Positions 18,857 through 27,772 are shown, counted from the first letter of the stretch. The stretch: 52,224 nt of DNA from Ignavibacteriota bacterium (GCA_003162695.1 PMML01000057.1:1-52224); one strand, 5' to 3'. Program-made: numbers and translations. The notes: generated by a model not told the origin, from the sequence alone.

Positions 18857-20227
18857 ATGCATCTTTCAAGAGAAAAAAGACTTGTTGCCTTAACGTCGGT
18901 GCTTGCGGCGGTATTCCTGACCGGATTCAAGCTCACTGTCGGCCTGATGACCAACAGCCTCGGTATTCTTTCCGAAGCTGCACATTCCGGACTCGACCTT
19001 CTTGCAGCCATTATAACGCTGTTCGCTGTCATCTTTGCCGACCGGCCGGCCGACGACGATCACCGGTACGGCCACGGTAAGATCGAAAATATTTCAGCAT
19101 TCACGGAGACTTTGCTCCTTATTGTTACCTGTGTCTGGATCATGATCGAGGCAATTCAACGGCTCCTGACGCATACACATCACGTCGAAACGACCGTGTG
19201 GAGTTTTGTCGTTATGGGGACCTCGGTTCTTATCGATATAACACGCTCGCGTGCATTATACCGTGTCGCAAAAAGACATAAGAGCCAGGCGCTTGAAGCC
19301 GATGCGCTGCATTTCTCCAGCGATGTGTGGTCGTCGCTGACCGTTATAGCCGGATTGGTTTTTGTTAAAATCGGGTATCCGGAATTCGACGCATTTGCCG
19401 CACTCATCGTCGCCCTTCTTGTCCTGTTCGTCAGTTACCGACTTGGACGAAGAACAATAGACGCTTTGATGGACCGTGTACCGAAAGAAACAACGAAAAA
19501 AATTGAAACGGCGATTCATTCGGTCGATGGCATTGAAGAAGTGCGCAGCGTCCGAACGCGTTCTTCAGGATCTAAGATTTTTGTCGACACAGTCGTCGCC
19601 ATCCGGCGCACCATACCATTCGCACAGGCACATGCCATTATGGATCAACTCGAACAGGCAGTGCATCTGGTCGAATCCAATGCTGATGTCGTTGTCCATG
19701 CCGAGCCGTTTGCAAGTCCGCGCGAATCCATCATCGACAAGATTCGTATGATCGTTATGGACAGGCAGCTTCGCCCGCCCCATAATTTGGAAGTACACGT
19801 CACGGAAGGAAAATATTACATCGATTTCGATGTGGAATATGAAAAGGGATCGAGTTTTTCAGAAGCCCATAGAACCGCATCGGAAATCGAACTGCAGATC
19901 ATGAAAGAGCTTCCGCTGATCGGAAAAGTGACCGTGCACATGGAAGAGTACGAAGCTTCCGAGCATGAATTGGAAAACGTCACAGGTACAGAAGTCCGGC
20001 TGGCACATCGCATCACGGAAGAAGTCGAAAAGAACGCCGATATCTTCGGCTGCAAAGATCTGACCTTGCTGCGGGAAGGATCTCGCTACCACGTCACTTT
20101 CACCTGCCGGATCGCCCGGTCAAAAACACTCGATGAAGTGCATCGGATCATTTCGGAAACGGAAGCGGACCTGTACCGGCAGTTCAAATCTATTCGCCGC
20201 ATCATTATTCATGCGGAACCGGTGTAG
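18857..20227 (+). CDS. Cation diffusion facilitator metal transporter with long C-terminus
   Basis: Six helices fill the first ~200 residues. Metal-site residues are His43 and Asp47 in helix 2 (EAAHSGLD) and His152 and Asp156 in helix 5 (DALHFSSD), the HxxxD/HxxxD pattern usual for zinc-type exporters. DHRYGHGKIE between helices 2 and 3 is the family signature. Members are normally ~300 residues; this one has 456. The cytoplasmic tail appears to hold more than one ferredoxin-like dimerisation domain (about 210-285, 290-370 and 380-456; the strings HAEP, HMEE and HAEP recur). It probably exports Zn, Co or Fe in exchange for protons. It directly follows the ECF sigma gene. Confidence 0.9.
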   Translation: MHLSREKRLVALTSVLAAVFLTGFKLTVGLMTNSLGILSEAAHSGLDLLAAIITLFAVIFADRPADDDHRYGHGKIENISAFTETLLLIVTCVWIMIEAIQRLLTHTHHVETTVWSFVVMGTSVLIDITRSRALYRVAKRHKSQALEADALHFSSDVWSSLTVIAGLVFVKIGYPEFDAFAALIVALLVLFVSYRLGRRTIDALMDRVPKETTKKIETAIHSVDGIEEVRSVRTRSSGSKIFVDTVVAIRRTIPFAQAHAIMDQLEQAVHLVESNADVVVHAEPFASPRESIIDKIRMIVMDRQLRPPHNLEVHVTEGKYYIDFDVEYEKGSSFSEAHRTASEIELQIMKELPLIGKVTVHMEEYEASEHELENVTGTEVRLAHRITEEVEKNADIFGCKDLTLLREGSRYHVTFTCRIARSKTLDEVHRIISETEADLYRQFKSIRRIIIHAEPV

Positions 20228-20383
20228 AGCAGAATTAAGAATACAGAATTTAGAATTCAGTTCGTGGTGCTTGGTTCTTAGTGCTGAAGTTCAAGAAATA
20301 GTGGATGGTCGAACGAAGAACTACGAACCACGCACCGATGAACTAAAACGTTCTCCATTTCCAATTCACCATTTACCATTTTA
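20228..20383. repeat. Degenerate heptamer tract filling a convergent gene gap
   Basis: The tract begins on the base after the CDF stop codon and reaches into the stop codon of the convergent barrel gene. It divides into 7-base units, such as TTAAGAA (20235-20241), CTTGGTT (20270-20276) and AACTACG (20319-20325). Arms 20260-20285 and 20317-20343 are imperfectly complementary and can form a long hairpin, so it may end transcription from both sides. No T-run and no ORF are present. Confidence 0.75.
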
Positions 20384-22057
20384 AAACGGTCTATTAAACC
20401 GCAGAATGAACTGCGCTTTACTTTTAATATCTGTCCGCCACGCAACACCGGCCCGGAACGACCCATTCCGGTCTCCCACAGCAACGCCGAAATCCTGTTG
20501 AAACTCTTTCCATGTAATATTGCCGAAACCATCTGCGGCGGATGCGCTCGAAGGAGACGTTCTTGTAAATCCGGCATCGGAGAAAAGAATAAAATTGAAC
20601 ATGCGGAAAAACCAGCTCCCGAGAAAACCGATGTCGTCCAGCATTCTTCCGTCAAAAATGTATTCCGCATTCATCAGGATCATCCTATTGCCGGTATCGG
20701 ATTTGAATGGAAATGCATTCATTGTACCAAAGCCGCCAAGTTCAAAATCTTTCTGAACCGGCAGGGTTCCCGCAGATGATCCTGCGCGGAAACGGACATT
20801 GAAGCAGTCGTATCCGCCGAGAGGCTGGAAACGCCTGACATCGATTAAATAACGGTCGAAATCGAAATCTCCGCCGAAATCTTTCTTTGCATATTCTGCG
20901 GAACCGAAAACATCCCAGCCCTCGGAATTGCGTTTTTCTTTAACAACCGTACTGAGTCCTGCCGTAAGAAGCACACTGTGCATGCTGCCCGGATCGATGG
21001 CCGGATTTTCACGGAACCATTGTCCACCGCCGAATAGCGCCCAATCGACATTCTTCCGAAGCGATTCATAGTTATCGATGCGGTACGCAATCGAAACTTC
21101 TTCTTTCATCGTTTCGGATTTCGCATAATATGCTGCATGCAGCGCGTATCCCTCGCGCTGAAAATAATTGCGGAAGTCCTCATGAATCAGCAATGCTGCA
21201 GCCGTATTTTCATTCGTAGAGATGATCCATCCATCCTTCGTATCGGTCAGGTTGTATCCCTCCATACCGAGTTCAAAAATCTTCTCCGATGTTTCGTCCG
21301 AAAAAGAAAATTGCCGCGCAAGACCGAGTTCGCCGCGCCAGGTATGGGATTTTACACCCCAGCCGCCGAAACCGTACGCATTCCAGTCCTTGAAGCCGTC
21401 CCAATAGTATTTTTTCTCGGCGCCCAGACCTAAGAATAATCCTTCCACACGATTGTACCGAAACATAAAACGATCTATGCTCGTTTGTTCTTCTGCCCAG
21501 GGAACGTCAAACGTTCTTTTTCCCTTTTCCATTTGTTCTTTGGAAGGGCGCCATCGATTCAGCCTGAGGCCTTTTCTCTCCTCGTATCCCTCGATGATCC
21601 CTCCCTCCTCTTTTACGATCGTTCCGTTCACGACCAGAACATTTCCCCGCACGCGCCCATTCTTTTTAACCAGAAGCGATCCTCTGCGGACCGTCGCATT
21701 TCCTTCGACACAGCCGCCGATTGACAGGTTCCCGTTGAGCACAACAATGCTTGTATGAACGGTATCGCCGGCGTGAATGACAGTGTCCCCTCTGAATACG
21801 ACTGCGTTGCTGTCCGATAAATTTTCGCCGGCTTGTATGTCCTCTGTGCTTGTGTCTGAATGTTTCGGTTCGGTCCACCCGTGTTCCCATTGATCGGTTA
21901 TGTGCCGTATAAAATCCTCGATATCCGATCCGAGTTTTTTATCGAAACTGCTTTCTTCTTCGTCGCCGCCGCGAACCGTATCGCGCAGCTGTGCGTATGC
22001 CCCGGCCACAGTCATGCCGTACAGCATGGCTGCAACGATCATCCATCGATATCTCAT
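20381..22057 (-). CDS. Outer-membrane beta-barrel protein with bactofilin-like N-terminal domain
   Basis: A signal peptide (MRYRWMIVAAMLYGMTVAGAYAQ) and an acidic linker are followed by residues ~93-157, a short repeating beta-helix (VVLNGNLSIGGCVEGNATV, LLVKKNGRVRGNVLVVNG) like polymer-forming bactofilin domains. Residues ~195-558 form a likely outer-membrane barrel: FMFRYNRVEGLFLGLGAE at its entry is typical of the DUF5686/surface-antigen group, and the chain ends in FILRFNRPF with a terminal Phe. GGGAGT seven bases before the chosen ATG supports the start; the frame opens 16 residues earlier. I know no characterised member with this domain pair. A role in envelope organisation or transport is only a guess. 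Confidence 0.75.
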   Translation of the reverse strand: MRYRWMIVAAMLYGMTVAGAYAQLRDTVRGGDEEESSFDKKLGSDIEDFIRHITDQWEHGWTEPKHSDTSTEDIQAGENLSDSNAVVFRGDTVIHAGDTVHTSIVVLNGNLSIGGCVEGNATVRRGSLLVKKNGRVRGNVLVVNGTIVKEEGGIIEGYEERKGLRLNRWRPSKEQMEKGKRTFDVPWAEEQTSIDRFMFRYNRVEGLFLGLGAEKKYYWDGFKDWNAYGFGGWGVKSHTWRGELGLARQFSFSDETSEKIFELGMEGYNLTDTKDGWIISTNENTAAALLIHEDFRNYFQREGYALHAAYYAKSETMKEEVSIAYRIDNYESLRKNVDWALFGGGQWFRENPAIDPGSMHSVLLTAGLSTVVKEKRNSEGWDVFGSAEYAKKDFGGDFDFDRYLIDVRRFQPLGGYDCFNVRFRAGSSAGTLPVQKDFELGGFGTMNAFPFKSDTGNRMILMNAEYIFDGRMLDDIGFLGSWFFRMFNFILFSDAGFTRTSPSSASAADGFGNITWKEFQQDFGVAVGDRNGSFRAGVAWRTDIKSKAQFILRFNRPF

Positions 22058-22204
22058 TCTGACTACTCCCGGTTTTTTGATTTTTGTTCTCTCTGGTTTA
22101 CGCAATACAGGGCAAAAAGTTGCAAGAATTCCAGAGGATCTCCCGTAAAATGCCTGACCATTTTAAACCGATATTCATTATATTAAAGAAAAAAAGGAAA
22201 TGCC

Positions 22205-22918
22205 ATGCGTTTAGCCGTCAACATCGATCATATCGCAACCATTCGCAACGCACGGGGAGGGAAGGTTCCCGATCCGGTTGAAGCCGCGCGTATTTGTGAA
22301 GGGGCCGGAGCCGCCGGCATTGTCTGCCACCTGCGTGAAGACCGCAGGCATATGAAAGACAGCGACCTTCTGGCATTGCGGTCGAGTATTACGACAAAGA
22401 TGGATCTGGAAATGGCGGCAACGGAAGAAATCATCGAAATTGCTCTCCGGATCAAACCAGAACTTATCACTCTCGTTCCTGAACGACGCCAGGAATTAAC
22501 TACAGAGGGCGGGCTTGATGTAATTGCAAAGAAAAAACATTTATCCTCCGTTCTCGAACGGTTTCGCAGGGAAAATATTCATGTCAGTTTGTTCATTGCA
22601 CCCGACGAACGTCAGATACATGCCGCGGCTGATATCGGCACAGATATGATAGAACTACATACCGGTGAATACGCAAATTCCGATGAAGAAAATGAAATTC
22701 AGGAATATTTGCAGCGGATTCATGAATCAGCTAAACTCGGAAAATCGCTGGGACTCGGCGTCAACAGCGGTCACGGACTCGGCTACGACAACATCAAGCT
22801 TATCACGGCAATCCCGGAAATCGATGAAGTGAGCATCGGATACGCTATTATAGTCCGTGCGCTTTTTGTGGGATTGGAGCAAGCGGTAAAAGAGATGATG
22901 ACGCTGGTAAACGGTTAA
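22205..22918 (+). CDS. pdxJ: Pyridoxine 5'-phosphate synthase
   Basis: PdxJ condenses 3-amino-1-hydroxyacetone phosphate with 1-deoxyxylulose 5-phosphate to form pyridoxine 5'-phosphate, the last ring-closing step of the DXP-dependent vitamin B6 route. The 237-residue TIM barrel begins with MRLAVNIDHIATIRNARGG and contains CHLREDRRHMKDSDL, LVPERRQELTTEGGLDV, ELHTGEYA and GLGVNSGHGLGYDN, all family signatures with the catalytic His and Glu. AAAGGAAATGCC precedes the ATG. It is a single gene between a divergent barrel gene and the convergent cdaA-like gene. Confidence 0.97.
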   Translation: MRLAVNIDHIATIRNARGGKVPDPVEAARICEGAGAAGIVCHLREDRRHMKDSDLLALRSSITTKMDLEMAATEEIIEIALRIKPELITLVPERRQELTTEGGLDVIAKKKHLSSVLERFRRENIHVSLFIAPDERQIHAAADIGTDMIELHTGEYANSDEENEIQEYLQRIHESAKLGKSLGLGVNSGHGLGYDNIKLITAIPEIDEVSIGYAIIVRALFVGLEQAVKEMMTLVNG

Positions 22919-23074
22919 AGAAGTTCGTGGTTCTTCGTTCTTAGTGCTGAAGTTCCAGAAACTATGAACAGTAAATAGTGAAGAGTCGAATTAAGAACCA
23001 AATAATTTCTTAACTGCAGCCTGACCGACTGCTGACGCAGTAATTTGAACCAACTACGAACTAATGAACTAATA
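22919..23074. repeat. Degenerate heptamer/octamer tract filling a convergent gene gap
   Basis: The whole gap between the pdxJ and cdaA-like stop codons is made of units such as TAGTGAA, CAGTAAA and CTATGAA. The left part (around 22,921-22,945) is complementary in patches to the right part (around 23,048-23,072), so a hairpin is possible. A short stretch in the middle, near 23,017-23,042, breaks the pattern. No ORF is present. Confidence 0.7.
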
Positions 23075-24244
23075 TTATTTCTTTTCTTCCAATTGAATTG
23101 CCACCTGCGACGGTTGAATATTTTCCACATAGAGGCCTTCCGGGAAAATAATACTCGAGCGTGCCAGTGTTTTATGGACTATGCCTTCATGCGCATTGAA
23201 GAAAATAACGTGTGCTTCAAGTTTCTTTTCGTTGAGGAAAATAAACGACCGGCGGGGGCCGGAAAATGTCACTTCTACCTCTTCCGGTTCCATTTTTTTT
23301 ACGGAAAGTTCCTGAGGAAGATTGTCGCAGCGCAGAGGAATGACATACGTTTTATAATCGGTTCCCGATTCATGAACAAAAAAGAACCACAAGACGACTG
23401 TCGAGAGGAATGCGATAACAATTTCTTTGTAATTCCTCCTGAAAATTTCTTTCCATGGTTTCGAATCCGCAGCCGGAGTAATTTCCTGATAAAACGCCTC
23501 CAGACGATGCTGCAGTTCTTCGATATCGCGCATGATCTGTATGTCTCCGTTGCGCGCCACTGAAATGGTTCCCCGTTCTTCGGACACCACAATGCAAAAA
23601 GCATCCGTTCGTTCCGCCAGGCCCAGAGCCGCTGCATGCCGAGTTCCCGCCTTTTGCAGTTTTCGTAAATTTTTCGATAACGGCAGATAGCTGGAGAATT
23701 TTGTCAGTTCATTTCCATCGACAATTACCGCACCGTCATGCGTTGGTACACCCGGAGTAAATATAGTCTCCAGCAGCGCTTCGCTGATCTCTCCGTTCAT
23801 ATCCGTTCCGCCGTTCAGGTGGCGAACAATCGGGTTCTTCCCCCGGATAACGATCAACGCACCGGTATGTTCCTTTGCCAGCGTATTGGCTGTGTTGACA
23901 AAAATCCCGACACGGCGATGCCACATGCTCAGCAAACGCCGGGACCGTTTGTCGCGGAAAAAACTCCAGCTCGCAAGTTGTTCGAGAAATTGTTTGATCT
24001 CTTCCTGAAAAATAATAACAACGGCGATCAGGATGATGGCAAAGAAACCCTGAAAGACCGTCGTGGTCAGCAGGAGATCCAATTGCCTTGCAATACCATA
24101 GGAAATGCCGAACATAAACAAGCCGATGACGGCAAACCCTGCGCGCGTCCGTTTGAACCAGATCAAAAGCGAGTAGATGATCAGGGTCATGAAAATAATA
24201 TCCAGAATACCGGAAATTCCTATTGAGGTTATGAATTCAATCAT
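23075..24244 (-). CDS. cdaA: CdaA-type diadenylate cyclase fused to a YbbR-like domain
   Basis: This membrane enzyme would make c-di-AMP from two ATP. Three N-terminal helices (about 8-29, 33-52 and 58-79) lead to the DAC domain (about 95-245) with HDGAVIV (Asp170-Gly171-Ala172) and GTRHAAALG (200-208). The second catalytic motif is normally GTRHRAA; here the third residue of RHR is Ala (RHA). After a linker, a further helix (274-291) leads to a periplasmic ~95-residue domain (VIPLRCDNLPQEL, PEEVEVTFSGPRRSF) like YbbR/CdaR, the usual separate regulator of CdaA. The start overlaps the DHH gene by eight bases. Activity with RHA is untested. Confidence 0.88.
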   Translation of the reverse strand: MIEFITSIGISGILDIIFMTLIIYSLLIWFKRTRAGFAVIGLFMFGISYGIARQLDLLLTTTVFQGFFAIILIAVVIIFQEEIKQFLEQLASWSFFRDKRSRRLLSMWHRRVGIFVNTANTLAKEHTGALIVIRGKNPIVRHLNGGTDMNGEISEALLETIFTPGVPTHDGAVIVDGNELTKFSSYLPLSKNLRKLQKAGTRHAAALGLAERTDAFCIVVSEERGTISVARNGDIQIMRDIEELQHRLEAFYQEITPAADSKPWKEIFRRNYKEIVIAFLSTVVLWFFFVHESGTDYKTYVIPLRCDNLPQELSVKKMEPEEVEVTFSGPRRSFIFLNEKKLEAHVIFFNAHEGIVHKTLARSSIIFPEGLYVENIQPSQVAIQLEEKK

Positions 24245-25301
24245 GCTCCGATTCCTTTTCCGCCGGTGGTTCGATAAGCGACTGCCGCAGAAGCGGCGTA
24301 AATTGTGTATTGCGTTTAAGCTTCAACCGCTTGACAAGTTTCTCAGTAAGAACTTTTTCAATTTCCTCCCATTCTTCTTTATCCTTCTGAGATTGAATCT
24401 TTATCTTCCCGCCTGCAACCTGTCCATAACCTCCGGCAAAGCGGGGATTTTCAACGATACTGCGCAGGAGCTCCGATGCACCGATATCCGTCTGCACCGT
24501 GCGCAATGAAATATGCAGATTATCTCTGTGCCTTCCCGTACACATTGCCCAGAGATTGCCTTCGCACGTAAGCAAAAAATCCGCCATCTGTGAAACAAGA
24601 TCGGGATTTTCCACCGATCCCAGATGAGAGACGATCACGCGCTGGCGAATTTGCGCGTTGCGGATACCCACCACCATTTCCCGGAAAAACCTGCGCGGAC
24701 GGGAAGGATTTTGAATCCGCGCCAAAACCCGCACATCGCACAGCGGCAGCAGTTCAAAATAGGTATCGATCGTATCCCGGTTCGTAACGCGATAGAAATC
24801 GAGCGTATCGGAAAGGATTCCATAAACGAGTGCTGTTGCAAGTTTTATCGGGATCTCGATTCCCTTTGCAAGCAGTTCGCGCGCCATTAAAGCCGAAGTA
24901 GCTCCCGCATCGGGAGCAATGGAAATAAAGTCCGCAGCCGGTTCCGCTGTACCGGTATGCTGATCGACGACAATGGCTGCTCTCCGTTTTTTGGGAAAAG
25001 AATTGTTTTCGAATCCGGGCTGCGTATCAACAAGCGCAATGTTCGGATAAAATTTAAAATCGGACGAACGCAGTTTCCGCGCCGGAATTTTGAGCAGCCG
25101 CGCCATTTCACGATTTTCCGTCCGGCCGATATCGCCGCCGTAGACTATCTTGGCGCGTATGCCGATCGTTTCCGCCAGATACTGAAGCGCGTAAGCAGAC
25201 GAGAGTGCATCGGGATCCGGATAGTCGTGCGTCAGCACCAGCAGCGGATCGAGCTGTTCCTTATGCTCCTCAAGATAATACGATAGTTCCAGCGGTTTCA
25301 T
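24237..25301 (-). CDS. DHH-family phosphoesterase (NrnA-like), partner of the diadenylate cyclase
   Basis: The 354-residue protein has a DHH domain with LTHDYPDPDALSSA (metal ligands His25, Asp29, Asp31), ALVDTQP (Asp92) and VVDQHTG, where the usual DHH triplet reads DQH (113-115). A DHHA1-type C-terminal substrate domain includes RFAGGYGQVAGGKIKI. Family members cut pApA, nano-RNA or c-di-AMP. It lies directly upstream of the cyclase gene with an eight-base overlap, so synthesis and breakdown of c-di-AMP (or of its product pApA) may be co-expressed. A more general oligoribonuclease role remains possible. No membrane or PAS domain is present, unlike in GdpP. Confidence 0.85.
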   Translation of the reverse strand: MKPLELSYYLEEHKEQLDPLLVLTHDYPDPDALSSAYALQYLAETIGIRAKIVYGGDIGRTENREMARLLKIPARKLRSSDFKFYPNIALVDTQPGFENNSFPKKRRAAIVVDQHTGTAEPAADFISIAPDAGATSALMARELLAKGIEIPIKLATALVYGILSDTLDFYRVTNRDTIDTYFELLPLCDVRVLARIQNPSRPRRFFREMVVGIRNAQIRQRVIVSHLGSVENPDLVSQMADFLLTCEGNLWAMCTGRHRDNLHISLRTVQTDIGASELLRSIVENPRFAGGYGQVAGGKIKIQSQKDKEEWEEIEKVLTEKLVKRLKLKRNTQFTPLLRQSLIEPPAEKESEHD

Positions 25302-25390
25302 GTTTTGTCTGAATTGAAATTAATGTGCTCACGACAGTATAACGATTTCCCGCGTAAGGTGAAAGAGGAGGGCGGTAAAAGACGACAGCA

Positions 25391-26872
25391 TTATTGCTTA
25401 TGAGTGGTCTCTGGAAGTGCAAAAATCCGAAATGTGCCGTACGTCGAAACAAATGAAAGGTGTTTTTTAATCTCAGCAGTTGATTCCAGAGAACGCGACG
25501 AGGAAATAAGATATGCCGCTCCCTTTTGAAGCATTTCCAATAATTGATCTTCTGAAATTTTATCACCGACTGCCCAGCCTTTGCGGTGCATAAAATACAG
25601 GTAAATGCTCGGTGAATCATCACCTGCAGCAATAATGAGGATTTGTTTATTGGGCAGCACCATATTAAGATGATTTTCTATGGTGAACAGGTCCCACGGC
25701 TTTTCTGCACCCTCAAAACGGGATAAAGCACGAACGGATCCGAGAACAGGCACAAGCATCAGAAGGAGTATCGTCAACCGTCCCGCCCAAAGTCGAGTCT
25801 CCGATTGTTCAAGCATCCATTGAAATCCCGAAGTGACGAGTACTATAAGTAAAGGAATTGCAGGGATTGCATAGTAATCGTGTATTTGAAACATCGGAAG
25901 AAAGACGGCCATATACGCCAGATATCCCAAAGTATAGAAGAGAAGAAAATATTGGACGGTTTTGTTATTGATCCGCCTCAGATAATAGATTCCAACACAG
26001 AAAAGGATAAACTGAGCATAGTTAATATAGAGTTCCGGCAGCCATTGGATAAATACTTTTTTCAGCACAGAAAAGGCAACATAAGGATCGTATGGAAAAT
26101 TTGAATTGAGTCTGAAATCAAAATTATGGTAGGTATTGCTTAAATAGCGTGCATAAAAATACCACACTCCAACTATGACCACAACCAATGCAATGCCTTC
26201 AAGGTGAAGAGTTATTTGAGAACGCGAATATCTATTTCTCGTCAACTTTAAGAGAAGAAACGGCAGGAGCACAAAGGCCGATATTTTTATCAGTGCTGCA
26301 ATTATCAAAGCAATGCATAGAAGGCAAAAATATTGTAATTGATTTGAATCTTCATATTTTAATATTGCATATAATGTCAAAAAAATAAATGCGAGCGATG
26401 GAATATCCGGCAGCACATTGATCGAGTAGTAACAAAACAGCGGGCTGAATATCAAAAAGAATGTACCGAAAAAAGCTAGAACCTGAGATCTAAACATTGT
26501 CCTTATAAAGAAAAAACATGCCATAAGTGCCAGACAACTATAAAGCATAATGACAAGTCTCCCCAATAGATGGCTAAATCCAAACAGTCTATATCCAAGA
26601 GCAATCGTATAATTCACGATCGGAAATTCTAATCCGGTAATCCCCGTCTCTGCTCCCCTGTTATCGACACGCGGTAAAAAAAAATTCATGCTTTCTTCTG
26701 AAAAGTTCCGCGCTACAGAAAGTGTTTGAGTTTGGCGCCACTGATGGAAACCGATTGGAGGCAGATTGAGGTATCTCACATGAACCGCAATCTGGAGGAA
26801 CAGGATAAAAGCAATCAATGCAAGACTGGAGGTCGATTCGATGAAGGAAATCAATAATTTGAATATTTTCAT
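25391..26872 (-). CDS. GT-C fold membrane glycosyltransferase (ArnT/PMT-like)
   Basis: The 493-residue protein has about ten to eleven hydrophobic helices and a soluble C-terminal part. The first periplasmic loop holds PPIGFHQWRQTQTLSVARNF and later NVLPDIPSLAF, patterns of the PMT_2/GT39 family, which move a sugar from a polyprenyl-phosphate carrier to lipid, glycan or protein. The gene is more AT-rich than its neighbours. It is flanked by a gap of about 90 bases on one side and 350 on the other, and no glycan gene cluster surrounds it. The substrate is unknown. Confidence 0.75.
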   Translation of the reverse strand: MKIFKLLISFIESTSSLALIAFILFLQIAVHVRYLNLPPIGFHQWRQTQTLSVARNFSEESMNFFLPRVDNRGAETGITGLEFPIVNYTIALGYRLFGFSHLLGRLVIMLYSCLALMACFFFIRTMFRSQVLAFFGTFFLIFSPLFCYYSINVLPDIPSLAFIFLTLYAILKYEDSNQLQYFCLLCIALIIAALIKISAFVLLPFLLLKLTRNRYSRSQITLHLEGIALVVVIVGVWYFYARYLSNTYHNFDFRLNSNFPYDPYVAFSVLKKVFIQWLPELYINYAQFILFCVGIYYLRRINNKTVQYFLLFYTLGYLAYMAVFLPMFQIHDYYAIPAIPLLIVLVTSGFQWMLEQSETRLWAGRLTILLLMLVPVLGSVRALSRFEGAEKPWDLFTIENHLNMVLPNKQILIIAAGDDSPSIYLYFMHRKGWAVGDKISEDQLLEMLQKGAAYLISSSRSLESTAEIKKHLSFVSTYGTFRIFALPETTHKQ

Positions 26873-27226
26873 TGGTCAAGCGCTCAATTTACTTGGAAAT
26901 ATTTTCTAACTTCTTTTGAATATTCAGGTTAAAATAAAAATATTTTCCCATTATTCATAGCTTACAAAATTATCGACGAGTAATCGTTTGTTTCGACTTA
27001 AACATCCTTCCGTCCTCTTCACGATATAATTGAATACAATACGGAAGGTTCGGACGATATTCCTGCATATGTAAAGTCCTCGCTTCTGGAAATTAGTCTC
27101 TCTATACCGGTGACCGCGGGAAAAATCAATCTCTGTACATAGCAGGAAATTTACTTTTGTGAATATCGGGATTTGGGCGGACCGAGAGATCTGATAATCA
27201 CGCTTATCTGAGAATGAGCAGTAATT
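26873..27226. other. Gene-free AT-rich stretch
   Basis: Between the glycosyltransferase start and the NUDIX stop (both minus strand) I see no supported gene. An 8-bp inverted repeat (CCTTCCGT at 27,006-27,013 and ACGGAAGG at 27,041-27,048) with a 27-base loop is the only structure noted. The glycosyltransferase promoter should lie in the AT-rich part near 26,880-26,960. Confidence 0.4.
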
Positions 27227-27772
27227 TTATCTCCGTTTCAAGTACAACAGTCCGACCGCGACCATAGCCACCCAGCCCATGACCTTGATCTCTCCGTAAA
27301 GAAGTTTCCGCTCTGCTTCATCGAACGTCAGCTCGACCAATTCCATTTCTTCCAGATCGTCAATGATCGGCTCGCAAACTTTCCGGGCATTGAGTGCAAG
27401 ATATAGATGTCCCATTCCGCCGCCGTTGTTTCCGTTTGCCCGATAGCTGCCGAACGGGATCCATTCCTCCGCTTCGCATCCCATCTCTTCCCGCAATTCA
27501 CGTTTCGCCGCTGCCAGCGGGTCCTCACCAGGCTCCAGATGCCCTCCGACCGGAGCGAATGAGGTTCCCTCCACCGCATATTTCGTTTGATGAAACATGA
27601 GCAGCGTCCTTCGCTCCGTGACCGGCAGCACAAGTGCATAGTTGGGAGTAATAATCCAGGGCCAGTTGTCGATGATCCTTCCGTCCGGCAATTCAATAGT
27701 ATGCTTTTCAACTTTTAAAAATTTGTTATGGTCGAGAATCGTTTCTTTTTTGAGAGTCTTCCACAATCGCAT
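27227..27772 (-). CDS. NUDIX hydrolase
   Basis: The NUDIX box is complete: GGHLEPGEDPLAAAKRELREEMG gives Gx5Ex7REUxEExG with hydrophobic residues in place. The N-terminal part (ILDHNKFLKVEKHTIELPDG) resembles ADP-ribose pyrophosphatases, which cleave ADP-ribose or related nucleoside diphosphates and protect against toxic metabolites. From the chosen start (MRLWKTLKKE) it has 181 residues. AAGGAGA five bases before this ATG supports it over a frame 17 residues longer. The gene diverges from marR with a ~275-base gap. The exact substrate is uncertain. Confidence 0.9.
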   Translation of the reverse strand: MRLWKTLKKETILDHNKFLKVEKHTIELPDGRIIDNWPWIITPNYALVLPVTERRTLLMFHQTKYAVEGTSFAPVGGHLEPGEDPLAAAKRELREEMGCEAEEWIPFGSYRANGNNGGGMGHLYLALNARKVCEPIIDDLEEMELVELTFDEAERKLLYGEIKVMGWVAMVAVGLLYLKRR

